Shown here: positions 55,189 to 63,255 of the stretch, one piece after another
How the letters are laid out: every line of letters starts with the position of its first letter
Numbering within the stretch: position 1 is the first letter of the stretch
DNA from: Buttiauxella sp049686335
GTDB lineage: Bacteria > Pseudomonadota > Gammaproteobacteria > Enterobacterales > Enterobacteriaceae
Length of the DNA: 64,000 nucleotides
Direction: 5' to 3'
Assembly: GCF_049686335.1 (NCBI RefSeq)
Contig: NZ_JBAVHX010000005.1
Location: 13,776 to 77,775, forward strand
Position numbers and translations under genes: made by a program
The notes under the pieces: model-generated
The model's database searches: none
Told to the model about the DNA's origin: nothing
What the model saw: the letters and a program-made list of their open reading frames with translations, nothing else

Positions 55189-55366
55189 GATTTATGTTTA
55201 CACCCTTTATTCATTAGCTTGTGATGCTCGCCGCATTTCCTGATAATTCCCATCCATTCTTAAAAAACGAGCAAGTTTTAACTGATTTCGTGTCGAAACT
55301 TTAAGGTACAGATGAGAATCGTTATCTACTATCAGGCAATGTTAAAAAAGCTTGGGGGTAATGATG

Positions 55367-56203
55367 ATGACGGTATTACATGGTTTTGACTTTTTCCCAT
55401 CAGGGCATGCATCGGTGGCGATTGAGCCGCGTTTACCCCAGGCAGCTTTCCCTGAACATCATCATGACTTTTGTGAAATTGTCATTGTTGAGCACGGTAC
55501 TGGAACACACGTTTTTAACGGTCAACCGTATACATTAAGTGGAGGTTCAGTCTGCTTTGTGCGCGATCATGACCGTCACTTGTATGAACACACCGAAAAT
55601 CTCTGTCTGACCAATATTCTTTATCGCGCACCGGACGCATTTTGCTTTTTATCCGGGCTGGATAAATTATTGCCCCAGGAGCAGGATGGCCATTACCCAT
55701 CGCACTGGCGCGTGAATCAGCCCGTTTTGCAGCAGGTTCGTGGCCTGATTGAGCAGTTTGAGAACATTGGCGAAGCGGCGGATACCCATTCCATAGCCAA
55801 TCGTGAAATTCTGTTTATGCAGTTGCTGGTGCTGCTGCGTAAAGGCAGCATGATGGAAGGTGCCACTAACTCTGAAGGGCGATTAAATCAACTGATGGCA
55901 TGGCTTGAAGATCACTTCGTTGAGGATATTTGTTGGGAGGAGTTAGCCGGGCAATTCACGCTATCTCTGCGCACCTTACATCGCCAGCTTAAACAGCAAA
56001 CCGGCATGACGCCCCAGCGTTATCTCAACCGTTTACGGCTGATGAAAGCCCGCCACCTGTTACGTCACGGAGACGAAAGCGTCACAAACATCGCCTTCCA
56101 ATGCGGTTTTGGCGACAGCAATCATTTCTCAACGCTTTTTAAACGTGAATTTTCCTGGTCACCACGTGAAATTCGCCAGGGGCGAGATACTCAACTTCAG
56201 TAA
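55367..56203 (+). CDS. rhaS: AraC-family activator RhaS
   Basis: 278 aa from the ATG at 55367 (MTVLHGFDFFPSG), the E. coli length; two ATGs just upstream (55361, 55364) share the GGGGG ribosome site, so the start could shift by two residues. N-terminal cupin that binds L-rhamnose (FPEHHHDFCEIVIVEHG) and C-terminal paired HTH (about 175-270; LSLRTLHRQLKQQTG, SVTNIAFQCGFGDSNHFS). It activates rhaBAD and rhaT. Confidence 0.96.
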   Translation: MTVLHGFDFFPSGHASVAIEPRLPQAAFPEHHHDFCEIVIVEHGTGTHVFNGQPYTLSGGSVCFVRDHDRHLYEHTENLCLTNILYRAPDAFCFLSGLDKLLPQEQDGHYPSHWRVNQPVLQQVRGLIEQFENIGEAADTHSIANREILFMQLLVLLRKGSMMEGATNSEGRLNQLMAWLEDHFVEDICWEELAGQFTLSLRTLHRQLKQQTGMTPQRYLNRLRLMKARHLLRHGDESVTNIAFQCGFGDSNHFSTLFKREFSWSPREIRQGRDTQLQ

Positions 56204-56260
56204 TCGCGAAGGCAATCACCGTTTTTTTAACCAAAAAAGCCAATACTTGCCCGTTAGTTT

Positions 56261-56332
56261 GTCGGATGACACTGCGCTTATCCGACCTACGATGCTGGTT
56301 TTGTAGGGTGGATAAGCACAGCGTCATCCACC
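56261..56332. repeat. REP-like pair between rhaS and rhaR
   Basis: GTCGGATGACACTGCGC...TATCCGACCTAC faces TGTAGGGTGGATAAGCACAG within the rhaSR transcript, separating genes that are adjacent in E. coli. Confidence 0.85.
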
Positions 56333-56361
56333 GTTTAGATTTCGGTTTTTGAGGCATCACG

Positions 56362-57210
56362 GTGGCGGGTCATTTAATTCTCAAGAAAGCAGATTTCTTT
56401 GTCACTTCCGCGCAACCCGTGGCGGTGGCAGACCGCTATCCGCAAAATGTCTTTGCTGAACACACACACGATTTCTGTGAACTGGTGCTGGTGTGGCGTG
56501 GCAACGGCTTGCACATCCTTAACGACCGCCCTTATCGCATCACCTGTGGTGACCTGTTTTATATCCGCGCGGAAGACCGCCATAGTTATGAGTCGGTTAA
56601 CGGATTAGTTCTGCATAACATTATCTATTGTCCTGAACGGCTCAAACTCAACGTCGACTGGAACGATTTGTTGCATAGCGCGCGGACGGTGGGGAAAGAT
56701 CCGCGCTGGCGGCTAAGCAGCCACGGTATGACACAAGCACGGCAAATAATTGGTCAGTTGGAACACGAAAGTGTCAAAACAGACGCGCTGTCGGTGTGTT
56801 TGACCGAGAGCTTGTTTTTGCAGTTGTGCATTTTGCTGCATCGCCATCGTTATCAGTCTCAGGATGATAACGGACCCAACAGCAGTGAAACTCTCGATTT
56901 ATTGATGGCAGCACTGGGGAAAAGCCTCGATTCTTCCTTTGAGCTTGCGCAGTTCTGCCAGCAGCATCAGGTGACAGAGCGCAATTTACGACAGCTTTTC
57001 CGTCAGCAAACCGGCATGAGTATCAGCCAGTATTTACGCCAGCTGCGCATTTGCCAGGCACAGGATTTATTGCGTCATAGTGATTTGTTGATTGGTGATA
57101 TCGCCACGCGTTGCGGCTTTGAGGACAGTAACTATTTTTCGGTGGTGTTTCTAAAAGAGACCGGGATGACGCCACGGGTATGGCGTCTCCGTTATACTAT
57201 TGAAACGTAA
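56362..57210 (+). CDS. rhaR: AraC-family activator RhaR
   Basis: 282 aa with a GTG start, equal in length to E. coli RhaR. Cupin sensor (FAEHTHDFCELVLVWRGNG) and C-terminal double HTH (VTERNLRQLFRQQTG, IGDIATRCGFEDSNYFSV). Rhamnose-bound RhaR activates rhaSR. Its stop codon abuts that of convergent rhaT with no spacer. Confidence 0.95.
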   Translation: MAGHLILKKADFFVTSAQPVAVADRYPQNVFAEHTHDFCELVLVWRGNGLHILNDRPYRITCGDLFYIRAEDRHSYESVNGLVLHNIIYCPERLKLNVDWNDLLHSARTVGKDPRWRLSSHGMTQARQIIGQLEHESVKTDALSVCLTESLFLQLCILLHRHRYQSQDDNGPNSSETLDLLMAALGKSLDSSFELAQFCQQHQVTERNLRQLFRQQTGMSISQYLRQLRICQAQDLLRHSDLLIGDIATRCGFEDSNYFSVVFLKETGMTPRVWRLRYTIET

Positions 57211-58245
57211 TTAATTTGCCATGCCCAGGCCGACAATATTTGCAGCAATAATTATCACCACACAACCCACGCTCAGTACCCCAACAGGACGTCTCCCTGC
57301 TGATTTCCACTCTTTCATAATCAAGCCAACCAACCCGCCACACAGCACGTAGAAACTCATGTGCAACATCCAGCTCATATAGTCGTATTGTGCAGGAATT
57401 TTGGCGTGGCCCCAGGCGTAGAAAAAGAATTGCAGATACCACATCAAACCTGCGAGTGCGGCAAATAACACATTGCTGATAATGAGTGGTTTTGCCAGTG
57501 AGAAGTCGGCTTTGATCGACAAGTCTTTCATCCTGGCCAGACGAATGAAGCAGAAGCCAAGGTTAATCAGCGCACCGCCTCCCATTATCACTACATAACT
57601 TGGCAATGCCACATACAACGGGTCCACACCCAGTGCAGCTGCAGCATCATGCATCGGTTTTGCGGCGTCCATCGCAAAAGACATGCCTGCCGAGAAGATG
57701 CCGCACATCACAGCCAGAATCAGCCCTTTTTTAAGGTTGAACTCTTCGGCCTTGATACCCATTTTGCGTTCTTTCAACTGTCCCGCACGGGTAACAATCG
57801 CCACCCCTACCAGCGCAACTAACACCCCCAACAGCGTCATGCGTCCACCTGGTGTGCCAATCAGCACATCAAATTTTCCGGCAATTATCGGCGTCATTAA
57901 GGTCCCGACAATCAGCGTGATGCCAATCGCGATACCGATGCCCATCGACATGCCGAGATAACGCATCGTCAAGCCATAGTTAATATTCCCTATTCCCCAC
58001 ATCGCGCCAAACAAAAATACCGGCAGTAATGTCGAAGCGTTAAACGAACCGAAGTAAGCCCAAAAATCAGGAAGTAATACGTAACTCACCGTCCACGGCA
58101 AAACTATCCATGAAACGAAGCCACCAACCGCCCACATTGTTTCCCATGACCAACGTTCTACTTTTTTAAAAGGGGCGTAAAAACAGGCTGCACTCGCGGC
58201 ACCCACAAGATGCCAGATTATCCCCATTGTTATTGCATTACTCAT
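57211..58245 (-). CDS. rhaT: L-rhamnose/proton symporter RhaT
   Basis: 344 aa, equal to E. coli. Ten hydrophobic segments; nearly invariant blocks WGIGNINYGLTMRYLGMSMG and GIFSAGMSFAMDAAKPMHDA. It uses proton symport. It coexists here with an ABC rhamnose importer at 46575-51254, which E. coli K-12 lacks. Confidence 0.97.
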   Translation of the reverse strand: MSNAITMGIIWHLVGAASAACFYAPFKKVERWSWETMWAVGGFVSWIVLPWTVSYVLLPDFWAYFGSFNASTLLPVFLFGAMWGIGNINYGLTMRYLGMSMGIGIAIGITLIVGTLMTPIIAGKFDVLIGTPGGRMTLLGVLVALVGVAIVTRAGQLKERKMGIKAEEFNLKKGLILAVMCGIFSAGMSFAMDAAKPMHDAAAALGVDPLYVALPSYVVIMGGGALINLGFCFIRLARMKDLSIKADFSLAKPLIISNVLFAALAGLMWYLQFFFYAWGHAKIPAQYDYMSWMLHMSFYVLCGGLVGLIMKEWKSAGRRPVGVLSVGCVVIIIAANIVGLGMAN

Positions 58246-58438
58246 TATCCATATCCCTCTGTTTTAACTAAATAACTCCGAGGTGACAGCTGGCTACCCC
58301 ATTGCCACTGAGTCTAAGGATTGAGCAACTGGCTAACCTTCCATGTGCTGCCGTGGCAGGGGGAAACCTGGCAAAATTGAGGGGGTACGATTGATGGCGC
58401 TCACAGTTTTTTATAACCGACGCCCATCGTTTTTCGGA

Positions 58439-59860
58439 CTAACAGATTTTTGAGGTCTGTAGGCCAAGCAACCAGGCGAGCTTTTCCAGCACTGCACCCT
58501 GATGCCCAAGGCCAATAGCACAGTGGTGAGCAGGGCCACCTGTACTCCATTGCGTGGTGAAATCACGCGCCGACAGAGGGAAGCGATAACGGCTATTGGT
58601 GTTGCCAATATCCAGCACCTCGCCGACAACGGCCTCTCCTTCGGCATACTGCAAGCGCACACTGTTTTGCGCGTCTTCAATAATCGACAGGAAAGTTACG
58701 GGGCCAGTTTTCACCGTCATTTGAATTGAGACGCCTTTGCCTGGTTTGCCATGATAAACCGGCAGTGGCACCAGTCGCACATTCCCTTCAGCCATCAACG
58801 GATGCGCTGGGCCATCATGCCCCCACAGCACCACGTCATCAGCAAATTCAATGCCATATGGCTCTGAAAATGAGCCTCCCGCGCCAAGCAGTTGCTGGAT
58901 TTTCATCGCCAGCACATTTTTGATTTCATATTCCCCGGCGATGGGAATACCCTTGCTCGTCAGAAGCGTGTTACCGAGAATAATTGAGGTAATGATATTT
59001 TCGCAGGCGTTGCCGTTGCGCCCTTCGTAGTAATACGCCAGTGCACCAAGCTGATTGTTTTCAACGAGTTTATCCATGGCACAGGCGGTCTGAACGGCCC
59101 GTTCTACTTCGGCTTTTTCACAGGCAGGGTCGATTTGCAGGGTGGCTTCCACTTCTTGCCATTTTTCCATGCTGGCAGATGGCGTAACCTGCTCGCGATA
59201 TTCAGCCAGCTCGCACATTTCCAACGGCTTGAAACGCACACCGAGTCTGGCGCTCAGGTTGGTCATATTGCTGTAAACGTCCACCATACCGTTGTAGTAA
59301 TGCCCCAGAACACCCACCTGGCAGGCCGCTAACCCCTTTTGTACTTCCAGCGCTTGCAGCCACTGTTCCGTTTGTTGCCAGACATAATCATCGCCATGCA
59401 AAGCACCAACAATCAGCTGGTAGCGAATCCCCGCACGATTGAACACGTTCGCCAGTTCCGGTGCGCTACATGCCTGGCAATGTGCCAGCCATTCGCCGGT
59501 GCGTTCGCCTCGATCGGCCATGTGACGAATTTTCTCGTACGGCAAACCTAACTCAGGTTGTAATGCGAGGATAATTAGCGGTTTGTTGATTTTCTGTACC
59601 AGCGGCAGAACTGTGGAACTCAGGGCATAAGTGCTGATGTATAGCACGATAGCATCGACCGGCTGGCTTTGAAGTTGCGTGGCAAAGTGATCGGCTTTGA
59701 CAACGCTATCAATCAGGCCGCCATTGAAAACCGATGCATTACACTCACCAAGGCGCTGGTCAATTTGCTGCAGATAGCCAGTCAGACGCTGTTCAAGGCC
59801 AGCAAACTGCGGCCAGTAGGTATCAAGGCCGATACCGAAAAGGGCGACGTTAAGCGACAT
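58439..59860 (-). CDS. L-arabinose/L-fucose isomerase-like protein
   Basis: 473 aa from the ATG at 59860 (MSLNVALFGIGLDTYW), chosen because GGAG lies 7 bp upstream; the ATG at 59866 is too close to it. The fold is that of the AraA/FucI superfamily. GEYEIKNVLAMKI, VLWGHDGPAHP and HHCAIGLGHQG supply plausible Glu/His metal ligands, but this is not a classical AraA. The substrate is unknown; position upstream of rhaT in the same direction hints at a sugar related to rhamnose use. Confidence 0.75.
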   Translation of the reverse strand: MSLNVALFGIGLDTYWPQFAGLEQRLTGYLQQIDQRLGECNASVFNGGLIDSVVKADHFATQLQSQPVDAIVLYISTYALSSTVLPLVQKINKPLIILALQPELGLPYEKIRHMADRGERTGEWLAHCQACSAPELANVFNRAGIRYQLIVGALHGDDYVWQQTEQWLQALEVQKGLAACQVGVLGHYYNGMVDVYSNMTNLSARLGVRFKPLEMCELAEYREQVTPSASMEKWQEVEATLQIDPACEKAEVERAVQTACAMDKLVENNQLGALAYYYEGRNGNACENIITSIILGNTLLTSKGIPIAGEYEIKNVLAMKIQQLLGAGGSFSEPYGIEFADDVVLWGHDGPAHPLMAEGNVRLVPLPVYHGKPGKGVSIQMTVKTGPVTFLSIIEDAQNSVRLQYAEGEAVVGEVLDIGNTNSRYRFPLSARDFTTQWSTGGPAHHCAIGLGHQGAVLEKLAWLLGLQTSKIC

Positions 59861-60033
59861 AATCATGCTCCAGGCAGAAAAGAAGCGCCGACTATCGCCT
59901 TATTTGAACCAGACTGCCTTTGTAGCAGTGCCAGTTTATGTCGCAGGTGGCAAAAAACGATTTATCTACCTGACATTGTTCACATTATCGCCATTATAAA
60001 GAAAAGCTATAACCTTATAAAAACTACGGCATT

Positions 60034-60052
60034 GATAATCATTTTCAATATC
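60034..60052 (+). promoter_or_regulatory. Fur box at the sodA promoter
   Basis: GATAATCATTTTCAATATC resembles the Fur consensus and is followed by TATAAT at 60064; the block through ACTATAATGAACCAACTG is almost the same as the E. coli sodA promoter, where Fur, ArcA, FNR and SoxS act. The region 59861-60140 holds only this promoter. Confidence 0.85.
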
Positions 60053-60140
60053 ATTTAATTAACTATAATGAACCAACTGATTACGCGGCGTTAACAGATA
60101 TGCGCCAGTTGATACTTTACCCCTTCAAGGAGTTAAGAAT

Positions 60141-60761
60141 ATGAGCTATACCCTGCCATCCCTGCCTTACGCTTATGACGCCCTGGAACCTCATTTCGAC
60201 AAAGAAACGATGGAAATCCATCACAGCAAACACCACCAGGCGTATGTGAATAACGCGAATGCAGCGCTGGAATCTCTGCCAGAGTTCGCAAGCCTGCCAG
60301 TTGAAGAGCTGATCACCAAACTGGATCAACTGCCAGCTGACAAAAAAACCGTTCTGCGCAACAACGCGGGCGGACACGCTAACCACAGCTTCTTCTGGAA
60401 AGGCCTGAAAACTGGCACTACTCTGCAAGGTGACCTGAAAGCTGCCATCGAGCGTGATTTCGGTAGCATTGATGCTTTCAAAGCTGAATTCGAGAAAGCA
60501 GCAGCCACACGTTTCGGCTCTGGCTGGGCGTGGCTGGTTCTTAAAGGCGACAAACTGGCTGTGGTTTCTACCGCAAACCAGGATAGCCCGCTGATGGGTG
60601 AAGCCGTTTCTGGCGTATCCGGTTTCCCAATCGTGGGTCTGGATGTGTGGGAACACGCTTACTACCTGAAATTCCAAAACCGTCGCCCTGACTACATCAA
60701 AGCATTCTGGGATGTAGTGAACTGGGACGAAGCAGCAGCGCGTTTTGCCGCTAAAAAATAA
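60141..60761 (+). CDS. sodA: Manganese superoxide dismutase
   Basis: 206 aa, equal to E. coli. Metal ligands: His27 in IHHSKHHQAYV, His82 in GGHANHSFFW, and Asp168/His172 in GLDVWEHAYYLKF. It converts superoxide to hydrogen peroxide and oxygen in the cytoplasm. A terminator follows. Confidence 0.98.
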   Translation: MSYTLPSLPYAYDALEPHFDKETMEIHHSKHHQAYVNNANAALESLPEFASLPVEELITKLDQLPADKKTVLRNNAGGHANHSFFWKGLKTGTTLQGDLKAAIERDFGSIDAFKAEFEKAAATRFGSGWAWLVLKGDKLAVVSTANQDSPLMGEAVSGVSGFPIVGLDVWEHAYYLKFQNRRPDYIKAFWDVVNWDEAAARFAAKK

Positions 60762-60782
60762 GTTGCAATGCAACTGCGCAGA

Positions 60783-60808
60783 GGCGAGCCTGATGGCTCG
60801 CTTTTTTT
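60783..60808 (+). terminator. Terminator of sodA
   Basis: Perfect stem GCGAGCC-TGAT-GGCTCGC followed by seven T residues. Confidence 0.92.
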
Positions 60809-60839
60809 ATATCTGTAGTCAGGCCACAGGGAGGAGCAG

Positions 60840-61514
60840 ATGCACTATCCACTTAACGTTTATATTGGAAAAGTTCGTGAATATGCAGGCAGCAGGCCGA
60901 GCGCTATCGCCAAATATCAGGTCGATGGTGAGCTAAAACTCACTGAATCTGGTCTGGAAGGTGATCAGCAGGCTGAAAAAATCATTCACGGCGGGCCGGA
61001 TCGTGCGCTGTGCCACTATCCTCGTGAGCATTACCTTCACTGGGCACGGGAATTTCCGGAGCAGGCCGATCTGTTTACCGCTCCCGCGTTCGGTGAAAAC
61101 TTATCAACTCACGGGCTGACAGAACACGATGTCTATATCGGTGATATTTTTCGCTGGGACAACGCGCTGATTCAGGTCACGCAACCACGTTCACCGTGCT
61201 TCAAGCTGAACTATCATTTCGGTATCAGTGATATGGCCTCATTGATGCAGAAGACCGGGCGTATCGGCTGGTTATATCGTGTGGTGATGGCAGGTAATGT
61301 TTCGACGCAATCGCCGCTGGAGTTAGTTTCTCGCGTAAGCGATGTGTCGGTGGCAGAAGCGATCGCTATCGCCTGGCATATGCCGTTTGACGACGAGCAG
61401 TATCATCGCTTGCTCAGTGCTGCGGGGCTGTCGGTGAGCTGGACGCGCACCATGCAGAAACGGCGGATTTCGGGTAAGGTTGAGGATAATTCCCGACGCC
61501 TGATTGGGAAGTAA
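60840..61514 (+). CDS. yiiM: MOSC-domain protein YiiM
   Basis: 224 aa, equal to E. coli YiiM. MOSC domain with the conserved Cys in RSPCFKLNYHF, GFGENLST-like PAFGENLSTHGL, and a C-terminal 3-alpha domain. In E. coli it reduces N-hydroxylated base analogs such as 6-N-hydroxylaminopurine with the molybdenum cofactor. GGAG precedes the ATG. In E. coli kdgT lies between sodA and yiiM neighbourhood genes; here yiiM follows sodA directly. Confidence 0.94.
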   Translation: MHYPLNVYIGKVREYAGSRPSAIAKYQVDGELKLTESGLEGDQQAEKIIHGGPDRALCHYPREHYLHWAREFPEQADLFTAPAFGENLSTHGLTEHDVYIGDIFRWDNALIQVTQPRSPCFKLNYHFGISDMASLMQKTGRIGWLYRVVMAGNVSTQSPLELVSRVSDVSVAEAIAIAWHMPFDDEQYHRLLSAAGLSVSWTRTMQKRRISGKVEDNSRRLIGK

Positions 61515-61525
61515 AGTATTTAAAA

Positions 61526-61568
61526 GGTATTCAACAAGTGAAGATTATTTATTGCCTTGTTGAATACC
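61526..61568. repeat. 13-bp inverted repeat just after yiiM
   Basis: GGTATTCAACAAG and CTTGTTGAATACC are perfect complements separated by 17 bp. The right arm encodes the last codons of the decayed ORF at 61545, so the left arm may be a duplicated target or an insertion scar. No T-run follows. Confidence 0.6.
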
Positions 61569-61673
61569 AAATCCATAAGCATCGCTCGCTCCTGTGAAAA
61601 CATCTCCAGAATATCCCCCATCTAAGGATATAGATCCTGAGATTGGTTCATAATGGCTTGTTAGATATCGGCG
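61545..61673 (-). pseudogene. C-terminal remnant of a protein, possible orphan rhs-CT
   Basis: A stop-to-stop frame of 42 codons without an ATG reads like a real protein end: LTSHYEPISGSISLDGG, then YSGDVFTGASDAYGFG and a final GNK. It runs in the same direction as the rhs gene and lies beyond its immunity-type genes, where displaced Rhs C-terminal fragments are commonly found. I do not recognise the family. Confidence 0.4.
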
Positions 61674-61771
61674 TCAGCGAGCGTGGCGGTCTACGGATAA
61701 GGGATTATTTGCCGTTACCGATAAACAAAACCGTGCAGCAGACAAAAGAGAGCTGATGTGAGTTGAATGTG

Positions 61772-61799
61772 AAAAACGAACCTTTAGGGGTTCGTTTTT
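61772..61799. terminator. Bidirectional terminator downstream of the Sel1 gene
   Basis: Perfect 11-bp stem AAAAACGAACC-TTTAGG-GGTTCGTTTTT, with a T-run in both readings, 15 bp after the Sel1 stop codon on the minus strand. Confidence 0.85.
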
Positions 61800-61813
61800 A
61801 TGATAGTGGTAGA

Positions 61814-62809
61814 TTAAGGATATTTACACTCTGCGTCAGACTTATAAGTATCCTCTTGATCCAGCGGGGAGGGATATTTTTTGATGTATTCAGTTGCCAT
61901 TTTTTTTGCTAATACAAGTTCTTCTGGTGTTAATTTTTTCACCAGCTCTTCTGATGATTTATTTGCATCTGCTTGGCCATTTGAATATGCAGTTTTATAC
62001 CAGGCATAAGCTTTGACAACATCATATGGTAGTGTGTCTCCACCGCTTGAATATAATTCCCCTACATTATTTTGGGCTATAGCATATCCTTGACAGGCAG
62101 ATGCCTTAAATAATGAAGCAGCCTTTGCTTTGTCTAAAGAAAGATTTCCTAATCCTTGTTCATAAAACCAAGCGAGTGCATTCCGAGCTTTCATCGATCC
62201 CAATTCGACGGCTTGTTGATACCATTCGACAGCTTTGATATTATCTTGAATGACACTAATGCCTGATTTATACATATATCCGATATTGGTCATTGCAATA
62301 GTATTATTTTTCTCAGCTGCTTTTTCAAATAAATATTTAGCTTTGCCATAGTCTTTGGCTATTCCTTGCCCATTAAAAAACATCATACCAAGATTTACTT
62401 GTGCATTTGCATCACCTTGCGCTGCTGCTTTTTGATACCAATATATTGCTTGTCGAAGGTCTTTAGTGACACCGCTACCATTAACATAAGCCATCCCAAG
62501 ATTAAATTGTGCATTTGCATAGCCTTGATTTGCTGCTTTGCTATACCAATGCACTGCCTGACCATTATTCCTTTCTATACAGTTGTGATATTGATATAAA
62601 ATACCAAAATCATTTTGGGCCTCTGCATTACCTTGTTTAGCTGCTTTTTTTACTTGGTTAATAACACTACAAAGGTCATTTTTTTTGACTTTTTTGATAG
62701 CATTAACTTTTTTATATTTATGAAACAATGATTGATGTGTATAAACCCCTAATGATGTTACTGTTGCAATGGTTATAATAATAAGAAAACCTAAATAATT
62801 TTTTCTCAT
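61814..62809 (-). CDS. Membrane-anchored Sel1-repeat protein
   Basis: 331 aa from the ATG at 62809 (MRKNYLGFLIIITIATV); the in-frame ATG at 62863 adds 18 residues before the membrane helix and is less likely. An uncleaved N-terminal helix (about 5-22) should anchor it, followed by five to six Sel1 repeats (about 60-290), e.g. AQFNLGMAYVNGSGVTKDLRQA and the near copy AQVNLGMMFFNGQGIAKDYGKA. Sel1 proteins are frequent beside Rhs and T6SS effectors, sometimes as immunity proteins. AT-rich. Confidence 0.8.
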   Translation of the reverse strand: MRKNYLGFLIIITIATVTSLGVYTHQSLFHKYKKVNAIKKVKKNDLCSVINQVKKAAKQGNAEAQNDFGILYQYHNCIERNNGQAVHWYSKAANQGYANAQFNLGMAYVNGSGVTKDLRQAIYWYQKAAAQGDANAQVNLGMMFFNGQGIAKDYGKAKYLFEKAAEKNNTIAMTNIGYMYKSGISVIQDNIKAVEWYQQAVELGSMKARNALAWFYEQGLGNLSLDKAKAASLFKASACQGYAIAQNNVGELYSSGGDTLPYDVVKAYAWYKTAYSNGQADANKSSEELVKKLTPEELVLAKKMATEYIKKYPSPLDQEDTYKSDAECKYP

Positions 62810-63006
62810 TGATATATTCTCAATAATAAATAATTGTAATGTTTTTTGATCATATGGTGCCATAATTGTTTATAGATTTAACATTTTCATTAGAAGATTA
62901 AATGAAGTTAGAGTTATATTATTTTTGTGTTTCTGAAAATGACTATCAAAAGAAGTAAAGCATTCCTTTCTTGTTAACTAACCATAATTTTTGGTTTGAT
63001 AGTCTT

Positions 63007-63255
63007 TCACTTCCTTTTTTTGGGCCGCGTATCCCAATTGTTAATTTTATAAATAACTGATAATAACCAGCAAGCGGTGCCATAAATACTAGCTTTAATT
63101 GAATATCCCTTGAAATCAAATGGAAGATTAGGCCATTCTTGGTATTGTGTAAAATAAACCACTCTCACAATAATTCCGCCACTAAAACATATTAAAAATA
63201 GCGCGATGAAAAAATACACATAAAGGCTAAGAAAAACGATGATATTTTTCCTCAT
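63007..63255 (-). CDS. Small two-helix membrane protein, probable Rhs immunity protein
   Basis: 82 aa. Two hydrophobic segments are visible: about 5-32 (IIVFLSLYVYFFIALFLICF) and 54-68 (KASIYGTACWLLSVIYKI), with a very basic tail ending KKRK. Its ATG overlaps the rhs stop codon by 4 bp, the standard layout of rhs-CT/rhsI pairs, so it should neutralise the toxin encoded immediately upstream. I do not recognise its family. AT-rich, like the toxin region. Confidence 0.7.
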   Translation of the reverse strand: MRKNIIVFLSLYVYFFIALFLICFSGGIIVRVVYFTQYQEWPNLPFDFKGYSIKASIYGTACWLLSVIYKINNWDTRPKKRK

